From the NCBI GenBank assembly GCA_023457135.1, contig JAEWMO010000138.1, positions 1-6,253 on the forward strand: a stretch of DNA of 6,253 nucleotides, given 5' to 3'. This document shows positions 1 through 3,602 of the stretch, piece by piece. The position numbers were made by a program, and so were the translations under genes. The notes beneath the pieces were generated by a model. It did not search any database and was not told the origin of the DNA. It saw nothing but the letters and a program-made list of their open reading frames with translations. Positions within the stretch are counted from its first letter, which is position 1, and each line of letters starts with the position of its first letter. Source of the DNA: Methanobacteriota archaeon. GTDB lineage: Archaea; Halobacteriota; Methanomicrobia; Methanomicrobiales; Methanoculleaceae.

Positions 1-603
1 GTCCGCGAGGACCTGGTGACCGCGCTCATCGCGGCGTTCCTGCTCGAGGAGCATCCGGGGGCGGCGATCCTCTACGATCTCCGGTCGAGCCGGGCGGTCG
101 TCGAGGCGATCGAGCGGGCCGGGGGGAGAGGGGTCCGGTCCCGGGTGGGCCACGCCTTCATCAAGGCCCTGATGCGGGAGGAGGACGCCCTCTTTGCCGG
201 TGAGCTCTCCGGGCACTACTACTACCGGGAGATGGGGTTCGTCGACAACGGGCTCCTGACGATGGTGCTGGTCGCAAACCTCATCGCCGCGAGCGGCCGG
301 CCCCTCTCCGAACTCGTAAAACCCCTCGACCGCTACCCCTCGACCGGGGAGATCAACCTTGCGGTGCGCGACCCCGCGGCGGTCCTCGCGGTGCTCGAAG
401 CGCTCTACCGGGACGCGGACCTCGACCACCTGGATGGGCTGACGGTGGGCTACCCGGCGTGGTGGTTCAACATCCGCCGGTCCCACACCGAGCCGGTGGT
501 GCGGCTGAACCTGGAGGCAGATACAAAGAGCCTGATGGACGAGAAGGTGCAGGAGGTGCTCGCGGCAATCCGGAAGGCCGACCCGGCGGCGCGGGAGGCG
601 TAG
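1..603 (+). CDS. Phosphomannomutase/phosphoglucomutase, C-terminal part (5' end outside window)
   Basis: This is the last 200 residues of an alpha-D-phosphohexomutase, which interconverts 6-phospho and 1-phospho hexoses (mannose or glucose) for nucleotide-sugar and glycan synthesis in the cytoplasm. The frame is open from base 1, so the start is upstream; family members are usually about 450 residues. Visible marks are the domain III sugar-binding loop GELSGHYYYRE (residues 67-77 of the visible part) and the domain IV phosphate-binding loop RRSHTEPVVRLNLEA (159-173). The catalytic phosphoserine and metal loop would lie upstream. The usual loop form is SNTEP; here Asn is replaced by His (SHTEP), while the following Thr-Glu-Pro and the Arg of VVRL remain, so the enzyme is probably active. 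It ends in TAG. The family call is secure from these two loops; mannose versus glucose (or glucosamine) preference cannot be decided from this part. Confidence 0.95.
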   Translation, partial: VREDLVTALIAAFLLEEHPGAAILYDLRSSRAVVEAIERAGGRGVRSRVGHAFIKALMREEDALFAGELSGHYYYREMGFVDNGLLTMVLVANLIAASGRPLSELVKPLDRYPSTGEINLAVRDPAAVLAVLEALYRDADLDHLDGLTVGYPAWWFNIRRSHTEPVVRLNLEADTKSLMDEKVQEVLAAIRKADPAAREA

Positions 604-621
604 GGCCGGTGCCGCAGAACG

Positions 622-628
622 TATTTAT
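622..628 (+). promoter_or_regulatory. TATA-box candidate for a short transcript
   Basis: The sequence AACGTATTTATCC has an archaeal TATA core (TATTTAT) with a purine/A-rich BRE-like CAGAAC before it. About 25 bp downstream, where transcription would begin, is an ATG at 647 opening an eight-codon frame (MCTKICAG) that stops at 671-673, directly before the hairpin at 674. A second weaker TATA-like GTTTATG at 643-649 would instead place the start at the hairpin itself. It was found by eye only. Confidence 0.35.
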
Positions 629-673
629 CCTTCGAGGGAGACGTTTATGTGCACCAAGATCTGCGCGGGTTAA

Positions 674-701
674 GGGGACGGCACGAATCGCTGCCGTCCC
701 C
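674..701. other. Perfect 10-bp hairpin after an eight-codon frame
   Basis: GGGGACGGCA (674-683) and TGCCGTCCCC (692-701) are exact reverse complements around an 8-base loop. No T-run follows directly, so it is not a standard intrinsic terminator; archaeal terminators also usually need only a T-run. It starts one base after the stop codon of the small frame at 647-673, which suggests either the 3' structure of a small RNA or an attenuator-like leader. It could also be the end structure of the upstream mutase transcript. Confidence 0.5.
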
Positions 702-882
702 GGACTCCGTGGATCGGGATGTCTGTTTTCGAGCGCATTCAGGTATCTTCCACCGGAGGATCTCTTCCACCGCACCAGCGCCGCATGCCTCACGCAGGAG
801 AACCGTTCAGATCTTCATCGCAAAGGAAGGCTCCGTTAATCCATTGCTTCGCCGGGAGAAGCCCAATTGCCGGCAGCCACAA

Positions 883-890
883 CCTATAAG
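883..890 (+). promoter_or_regulatory. TATA box for the ATP-cone gene
   Basis: CCTATAAG within AACCTATAAGTATCC is the best TATA-like sequence upstream of the ATP-cone gene. A start about 25 bp downstream (near 912) would give a leader of roughly 120 nt before the start codon at 1036. Nearly all of that leader is occupied by the foldable region at 912-999. Confidence 0.45.
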
Positions 891-911
891 TATCCGATAC
901 CCCACTGTTGC

Positions 912-999
912 CCGGCAGGCTGCGGCCTGCAACCGGAACGGGGCCGGGTGGATCTTCCGGAGATCGGTATCCGGGATACAACGGGCACCCTGGCCCCGT
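912..999 (+). promoter_or_regulatory. Foldable 5' leader (hairpin plus three-way junction)
   Basis: Base pairing read by hand gives a first hairpin, GCAGGC (915-920) with GCCTGC (925-930) and loop TGCG, extendable by three outer pairs across a bulge. An 11-bp closing stem follows (938-948 with 989-999, one G-U), enclosing two 5-bp hairpins: GATCT/AGATC (951-955, 961-965) and GTATC/GATAC (967-971, 975-979). Together they form a three-way junction ending 36 bases before the ATP-cone start codon and beginning where transcription from the 883-890 TATA box should start. I do not recognise it as a known riboswitch. High G+C makes chance stems common, so covariation in relatives is the deciding evidence. 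Confidence 0.35.
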
Positions 1000-1035
1000 C
1001 CGGGAGAGCAGAACAGTATTGATGTGGTGATGAGA

Positions 1036-1323
1036 ATGGCAGAACAGCAGATGGAGTCCCGGTCCTGGCAGGAGACCATGATCCGGAAGAGCAACAACCA
1101 GGAGGAGCAGTTCAACCCCGACAAGATCAGGAGGTCGGTCCAGAACGCCGGAGCAAGCCAGCAACTGGCGGACGAGATCACCCAGCAGATCCAGGGGAGC
1201 ACGCACAGCGGGATGACGACCTCTGAGATCGACAGCAGCGTCCAGAGTTTCCTCAAGCAGAGGGATTCAAACGCCTACAACAACTGGATGCAGTGGAAGG
1301 AGCAGCACCAGAAGACGCAGTAA
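1036..1323 (+). CDS. Small free-standing ATP-cone domain protein
   Basis: The 95-residue product is almost entirely one ATP-cone fold (about residues 14-90), the nucleotide-sensing domain normally fused to ribonucleotide reductases or NrdR. The family pattern is readable: MIRKSN at 15-20 in place of IxKRDG, then EQFNPDKIRRSVQNAG (24-39) matching E.F...KI..SI..A, TSEIDSSVQSFL (62-73) matching S.EI...V...L, and NAYNNW (79-84) matching the conserved AY...F. No catalytic or zinc-binding domain is attached. The protein is rich in Gln and Asn, with no signal peptide or membrane segment. The start at 1036 is chosen because GGTGAT (1026-1031) lies 4 bases upstream; an ATG at 1030 in the same frame would overlap that site. 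It is probably a cytoplasmic ATP/dATP-responsive regulator or binding subunit, but the partner is unknown. No reductase gene is in the window. Confidence 0.75.
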   Translation: MAEQQMESRSWQETMIRKSNNQEEQFNPDKIRRSVQNAGASQQLADEITQQIQGSTHSGMTTSEIDSSVQSFLKQRDSNAYNNWMQWKEQHQKTQ

Positions 1324-1453
1324 GAGATATTCTGGAGCGTTCTGCGGGCAGCCTCATGGACAGGTGCCGGAGGCCCATCGGCGGGTTTGCACGGCGGGCT
1401 TCCGGGCGTTGCGCCTGTATGGCATGTGGATGCCCTGCAGAACGCGCACAACG

Positions 1454-1459
1454 TTTTTT
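1454..1459 (+). terminator. T-tract, possible terminator of the ATP-cone transcript
   Basis: ACGTTTTTTATG has six T in a row in an otherwise G+C-rich stretch, about 130 bases after the ATP-cone stop codon. Twenty bases before it is a 5-bp hairpin GGCAT/ATGCC (1421-1434). Archaeal termination commonly uses such T-runs. It could equally be part of an upstream AT-rich promoter region for the tRNA. Confidence 0.25.
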
Positions 1460-1493
1460 ATGATCAGAGTACAATGGTTATATGCGGTGAGAT

Positions 1494-1509
1494 TCCGGGA
1501 AATCCCGGA
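1494..1509. promoter_or_regulatory. Perfect 7-bp dyad upstream of the tRNA promoter
   Basis: TCCGGGA-AA-TCCCGGA is a 16-base perfect dyad with a 2-base centre. It lies between a TATA-like TTATATG (1478-1484) and the tRNA TATA box (1515-1524). The spacing suits a dimeric DNA-binding protein better than an RNA hairpin. No regulator can be named. Confidence 0.3.
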
Positions 1510-1514
1510 TATCG

Positions 1515-1524
1515 AGATAAATAC
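1515..1524 (+). promoter_or_regulatory. TATA box of the tRNA gene
   Basis: AGATAAATAC lies about 40 bp before the mature tRNA 5' end. Transcription starting about 25 bp downstream (around 1545) would leave a precursor leader of roughly 18 bases for RNase P to remove. It is the best-placed AT-rich element before the tRNA. Confidence 0.45.
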
Positions 1525-1562
1525 GCCATTTCCAGATTCAGGCCGGCTGCATTACAATTCTC

Positions 1563-1637
1563 GGGCCCGTAGCTTAGTCCGGTCAGAGCGCCCGGCTCAT
1601 AACCGGGCGGTCGTGGGTTCGAATCCCTCCGGGCCCA
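1563..1637 (+). tRNA. tRNA with CAT anticodon (elongator Met, or Ile2)
   Basis: The full cloverleaf is present in 75 bases. The acceptor stem is GGGCCCG (1563-1569) with CGGGCCC (1630-1636), with discriminator A1637. The D-arm stem is GCTT/GAGC with a G-U pair. The anticodon stem is CCCGG/CCGGG around loop CTCATAA, giving anticodon CAT at 1598-1600. The variable loop is CGGTC and the T-loop is TTCGAAT. The 3' CCA is not encoded, as is common in archaea. The first acceptor pair is a normal G-C, and the gene is taken as elongator Met; the alternative is tRNA-Ile2, whose C34 is modified to agmatidine and which looks the same at gene level. One oddity is that T-stem position 50:64 is a T-T mismatch (1614 and 1628), flanked by proper pairs. 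Confidence 0.95.
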
Positions 1638-1642
1638 TCCGG

Positions 1643-1646
1643 TTTT
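1643..1646 (+). terminator. Short T-run after the tRNA
   Basis: GGTTTTGAAG follows the tRNA by five bases. A four-T run this close to a tRNA end is a plausible archaeal termination signal. It is short, and the 44-base gap to the convergent UPF0251 gene has no stronger candidate. Confidence 0.3.
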
Positions 1647-1681
1647 GAAGTAACAACGCGCAGAGCGGATGCCCTGCACGA

Positions 1682-2050
1682 TCACGGGCCGGTGTGGGTC
1701 TCCCCGTCCCCGGGACACCCCTCTTCCTGCCGGCGGCCGCACCCGGATATCCGGATCGTCTTCCCGTGCACCAGGGCATCGGCGACCTTCGCCCGTGCCT
1801 CGTGGAGGTCGCGCCAGAGGGTCTTTCTGGAGACGCCGAGGGCGACGGCGGCCTCCTCCTGCTCGAGCCCCTGGAGGTCGACGAGCCGCAGGGCTTCCAC
1901 CTCTTCGGGGAGGATGACGACGATCGCATCAGGCCTCCCGCAGAGGGGGCCAAAACAGCGGAACGCCCCCTCATCCCCGATCATCCGCCGGACGCGGGGC
2001 CGGCCCCGCCCGCGGCGGCAGCGCCCCTCGCCGGGCTCGCTCGTGCTCAT
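1682..2050 (-). CDS. UPF0251 (DUF134) family DNA-binding protein
   Basis: This 122-residue protein shows the UPF0251 layout. An Arg-rich N-terminus has the GRGRPRVRR motif (14-22). Then come an aromatic/Pro/Cys segment FRCFGPLCGRP (30-40), an acidic helix ILPEEVEALRLVDLQG (46-61) and a sigma-like helix-turn-helix, LEQEEAAVALGVSRKTLWRDLHEAR (about 62-86). The end HGKTIRISG (95-103) is the family's typical GKAIRI.G motif. It is predicted to bind DNA as a cytoplasmic regulator; target genes are unknown. Cysteines at 11, 32, 37, 104 and 112 raise the possibility of metal or redox sensing, which is inference. The start at 2050 is supported by GAGGAG ending 9 bases upstream on the minus strand; the open frame extends back to 2245 but that part is not family sequence. 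It converges on the tRNA gene. Confidence 0.9.
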   Translation of the reverse strand: MSTSEPGEGRCRRGRGRPRVRRMIGDEGAFRCFGPLCGRPDAIVVILPEEVEALRLVDLQGLEQEEAAVALGVSRKTLWRDLHEARAKVADALVHGKTIRISGCGRRQEEGCPGDGETHTGP

Positions 2051-2086
2051 GCTACCATTCTCCTCAAAAAGAGATCCGTTCCCCGT

Positions 2087-2097
2087 GCAGATAGTGC
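2087..2097 (-). promoter_or_regulatory. Weak TATA candidate for the UPF0251 gene
   Basis: On the minus strand GCACTATCTGC lies about 40 bp before the start codon. Transcription would begin near 2068, keeping the GAGGAG ribosome-binding site in the leader. The match to an archaeal TATA box is poor. Confidence 0.2.
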
Positions 2098-2159
2098 CTT
2101 CGTTCCGGCACCGGGTTGCCCCGGCAGGGCGGGGGGATGGGCCCCCGTTCAGATGAGGG

Positions 2160-2807
2160 TCAGCCGCGCCTGTGCATACGGACAAGGAAGGCCGCCCCGG
2201 CCAGGGTCGCCAGCCCCGTGAGCCACGAGAACGGCAGTCCGGCATACTGCACGGCGGTCGCCGACGCCACGGGCCCGAAGGTCAGGGTGGGGTCGGCGAG
2301 GGGGGCCGGGGTCTCCTGCACGACGGTGGCCGCTTCATTGACGCCAGGGGTGCTGCTTTCCGTGGGCTCCGTCACCGTCGCCGTCGGCGTGGGGGTGGTT
2401 GACGGGGTGCTGCCCGAGGCGCCGCTCGACGACCCGGAAGAGCCGCTGCTCGTCCCGCCCTTCGTCGCCGCGAGAGCAATCGTGGTCGAGGTGCCGGAGG
2501 CGTAGACCGCAGTCCCGGCTGGCACGCCGTCGACGAAGAACGTTATCGTCTCTCCGGCGTCGGTGTCCTCCCCGTTGACGATCAGGCGCTCATCATAGAG
2601 CGTCTCCCCGCCGAAGACCCCGGCGTTGGCAAGGGTGAGCGAGCCGCAGTCGCGATCATCGATCCGGGCGGTGATGACGGTCCCGGCGGGCGCCGGGCTC
2701 CCGTCGATCGTGGCCGTGCCCGAGAACTCTGCGGGGAAGACCGGGATGGCGGAGGCAGGGGCCGCGAGGGCAAGTATGAGGACGAAGATCCAGGTGATGC
2801 GTGTCAT
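2160..2807 (-). CDS. Secreted, membrane-anchored Ser/Thr-rich surface protein
   Basis: The 215-residue product has four parts. Residues 1-20 are a signal peptide (TWIFVLILALAA then ASA, cleavage likely before Ile21). Residues 21-115 form a probable beta-sandwich with TATIDGSPAPAGTVITARID (31-50), a single Cys (54) and GETITFFVDGVPAGTA (85-100), the look of archaeal surface modules related to carboxypeptidase-regulatory-type folds. Residues 117-170 are a low-complexity Gly/Ser then Thr/Pro linker, a likely O-glycosylated stalk. Residues 191-209 are a membrane helix followed by RMHRRG, which would hold the protein in the membrane with the tail inside. The start at 2807 is preferred to the in-frame GTG at 2816, because GGAG lies only one base before the GTG but ten before the ATG. 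Binding partner and role are unknown. It is co-directional with the UPF0251 gene, 109 bp apart. Confidence 0.85.
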   Translation of the reverse strand: MTRITWIFVLILALAAPASAIPVFPAEFSGTATIDGSPAPAGTVITARIDDRDCGSLTLANAGVFGGETLYDERLIVNGEDTDAGETITFFVDGVPAGTAVYASGTSTTIALAATKGGTSSGSSGSSSGASGSTPSTTPTPTATVTEPTESSTPGVNEAATVVQETPAPLADPTLTFGPVASATAVQYAGLPFSWLTGLATLAGAAFLVRMHRRG

Positions 2808-2923
2808 GGGTATCACACTCCAAAGGCGCAGAGGGTGCCCGGCCCGGTCATGTAGAGCCAGTAGCCCCTGCCGGGAGTCAAGCCGGTTCAGAAATAGAGC
2901 TGTCCGGAAAACCAGTGCAGCCG

Positions 2924-3133
2924 TCAGCGACAGCCTTCCCTCTTCCGGTGCTTCAGAACCCCTGCCACGACCGTATCGAGATCCCTCTCAAGCAGGGCCT
3001 TGCGCTCCCGGGTATAGTCCCCGCTCCCGTGAGAGTAACTTCGGACGAACCGTATCGCATCGGCAGGCCCGAGGCTCTTCACCAGCACCTCAAACCCCCG
3101 GGCCCTGATCTCATCAAGCGTCCTCATATCCAT
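2924..3133 (-). CDS. Conserved small protein, 69 residues, function unknown
   Basis: The product is a short helical-looking soluble protein with N-terminal RTLDEIRARGFEVLVKSLGP (4-23), then ADAIRFVRSYSHGSGDYTRE (24-43) and a basic tail KHRKREGCR. The central GSGDYTRER after an Ile-Arg-Phe helix resembles a family of about 65-75-residue proteins that I associate with cyanobacteria and methanogens, and which are sometimes suspected to be antitoxins. I cannot assign a function. The gene is well supported by a near-perfect ribosome-binding site GGAGGTGA six bases before ATG at 3133. There is no toxin-like open frame directly on either side, so a toxin-antitoxin reading has no local support. It diverges from the SulP gene across a 469-bp region. 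Confidence 0.8.
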   Translation of the reverse strand: MDMRTLDEIRARGFEVLVKSLGPADAIRFVRSYSHGSGDYTRERKALLERDLDTVVAGVLKHRKREGCR

Positions 3134-3139
3134 CGACCG

Positions 3140-3175
3140 TCACCTCCATGAGCCACTGCACAGGATTGTATATCC
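3140..3175 (-). promoter_or_regulatory. Promoter and ribosome-binding site of the 69-residue protein gene
   Basis: On the minus strand GGATATACAAT (3175-3165) is a good TATA element. About 25 bp later transcription would start near 3148, directly at GGAGGTGA (3147-3140), a near-perfect match to the 16S rRNA 3' end, with six bases to ATG 3133. The leader would be very short (about 15 bases). A second AT-rich element GTTATTTAAC lies at 3200-3191. Confidence 0.5.
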
Positions 3176-3293
3176 AGATAGGATCTATCCGTTAAATAAC
3201 CCAGATGAGAGCATCGTCCGCCATGAGCAGTATAGCACCGGCACTCTCAGCAGGTGAGGGTGGCGAACATCGTCTCCCGAACCGGCACTGCCC

Positions 3294-3356
3294 CTTATGG
3301 TCTAGTGGTACGACTTCGCCTACCCACGGCGACGTCATAACCAGCTAGACCATAAG
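3294..3356 (+). pseudogene. tRNA-Gly-like 5' half fused to an inverted Val-type tRNA 5' half (long hairpin)
   Basis: Bases 3298-3332 read as the D-arm and anticodon arm of an archaeal tRNA-Gly: TGGTCTAGTGGTACGAC, then stem TCGCC/GGCGA around loop TACCCAC with CCC in anticodon position. Position 33 is A instead of the near-invariant T, and no T-arm or acceptor 3' strand follows. Instead, the right side read on the minus strand is another tRNA 5' half, TGGTCTAGCTGGTTATGAC then GTCGCC, typical of archaeal tRNA-Val. The unit therefore folds on itself: CTTATGGTCTAG (3294-3305) pairs perfectly with CTAGACCATAAG (3345-3356), then TGGT/ACCA, GAC/GTC and TCGCC/GGCGA, 24 pairs in all. It cannot be a working tRNA as it stands. 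The tRNA identities are from memory of the families. Confidence 0.6.
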
Positions 3357-3413
3357 CTCACGCAGAAGTCGGCTGCATACAAGGCCCAACAGTCGTTCCA
3401 CGCAAGTTTGACC

Positions 3414-3490
3414 GGGCTCTCGACCCACGGCCCACTCCATCTGTCCTCGCCTTGCCAGGGCGACGTCACAACCAGCTAGACCACGAGCCC
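3414..3490 (-). pseudogene. Decayed tRNA-Val-like gene, second copy of the element
   Basis: Read on the minus strand from 3490, this is acceptor GGGCTCG, TG, D-arm GTCTAGCTGGTTGTGAC, G, then anticodon stem TCGCC/GGCGA with loop CTGGCAA (anticodon position GGC; T33 present). The 3' side is degraded: the T-loop TTCGAAT is missing, GTGGGTCGA remains where the T-arm should be, and GAGCCC (3419-3414) still matches the 5' GGGCTC. Total span is 77 bases, close to a tRNA. On the plus strand the same anticodon arm reads as Gly-like TTGCCAG. Bases 3447-3490 align without gaps to 3316-3359 of the hairpin element, 37 of 44 identical, mostly transitions in the arms. Confidence 0.55.
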
Positions 3491-3494
3491 ATTA

Positions 3495-3565
3495 TGCCCG
3501 ACCGGGGGCATCCACCGCATTCCGTTGAACTATTCGGAATACCCAAACTGTTGCCCGACCGGGGG
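3495..3565. promoter_or_regulatory. Direct repeat - inverted repeat - direct repeat upstream of SulP
   Basis: TGCCCGACCGGGGG occurs exactly at 3495-3508 and 3552-3565. Between them lies ATTCCG (3519-3524) and its reverse complement CGGAAT (3535-3540), 10 bases apart. The centre of the inverted repeat is 28 bases from the centre of one repeat and 29 from the other. Each repeat contains the small dyad CCCG-AC-CGGG, and the first extends to ATGCCC/GGGCAT. The second copy ends 6 bp before the TATA box of the SulP gene, where a bound protein could block or recruit transcription factors. No regulator is identified. Confidence 0.45.
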
Positions 3566-3571
3566 GACAAC

Positions 3572-3578
3572 CTATATC
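3572..3578 (+). promoter_or_regulatory. TATA box of the SulP gene, leaderless spacing
   Basis: CTATATC in AACCTATATCCCGC is the strongest TATA element before the SulP gene. Its centre is about 28 bp before ATG 3603, so transcription should start at or within a few bases of the start codon. No ribosome-binding site precedes that ATG, which agrees with a leaderless mRNA. Confidence 0.55.
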
Positions 3579-3602
3579 CCGCACCCCGCCCCCTCACCGA
3601 GC

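Larger units (their letters stand above)
604..1035. other. Non-coding stretch between the mutase gene and the ATP-cone gene
   Basis: No convincing protein is encoded in these 432 bases. The reading frame open from 649 into the ATP-cone gene gives a Pro/Arg/Ser-rich, low-quality translation before residue 128 and has no ribosome-binding site. The stretch holds two TATA-like elements (622-628 and 883-890), a 10-bp perfect hairpin (674-701), a 10-base direct repeat TCTTCCACCG (746-755 and 763-772), a small hairpin with stem GCTTC/GAAGC (846-862) and a larger foldable region (912-999). The two promoter elements and two structured blocks suggest at least one untranslated transcript or long leader. 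Confidence 0.5.
3134..3602. other. Non-coding divergent region with tRNA-derived repeats
   Basis: No protein frame here is credible. From left to right it holds the promoter of the minus-strand small gene (3140-3175); a stretch to about 3290 with only a 9-base repeat ACCGGCACT (3237-3245 and 3281-3289); a tRNA-derived hairpin (3294-3356); a second tRNA-derived element (3414-3490); a set of direct and inverted repeats (3495-3565); and the TATA box of the SulP gene (3572-3578). Confidence 0.6.

Noticed and set aside
649..1035. N-terminal extension of the ATP-cone frame back to GTG 649
   Set aside because: The extension is Pro/Arg/Ser-rich, lacks any motif, contains the foldable leader, and a ribosome-binding site exists for ATG 1036.
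1428..1678. 12-base direct repeat GGATGCCCTGCA flanking the tRNA (1428-1439 and 1667-1678), as possible attachment sites
   Set aside because: About one 12-base repeat is expected by chance in a window this long, the copies do not overlap the tRNA 3' end, and no integrase is present.
1364..1742. Frames on both strands reading through the tRNA
   Set aside because: The peptides around NRAVVGSNPSGP and the minus-strand DSNPRPPGYEPG are the classic spurious translation of tRNA sequence.
2051..2245. 65-residue N-terminal extension of the UPF0251 protein
   Set aside because: The family begins near the Arg-rich segment; the extension overlaps the end of the upstream surface-protein gene, and a ribosome-binding site supports the start at 2050.
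3294..3356. Bulge-helix-bulge splicing motif in the hairpin
   Set aside because: There is a 4-bp helix next to a 3-base bulge, but the other bulge is a single base on the same strand, not the required geometry.
3294..3490. Integrase attachment site or CRISPR-like array
   Set aside because: There are only two unequal copies with no uniform spacers. The tRNA parts kept are 5' halves, whereas integration normally uses and restores the 3' end; no integrase or cas gene is visible.
3525..3602. 26-residue N-terminal extension of SulP from TTG 3525
   Set aside because: It contains the inverted repeat, a 14-bp repeat and the TATA box, and has no similarity to SulP N-termini.
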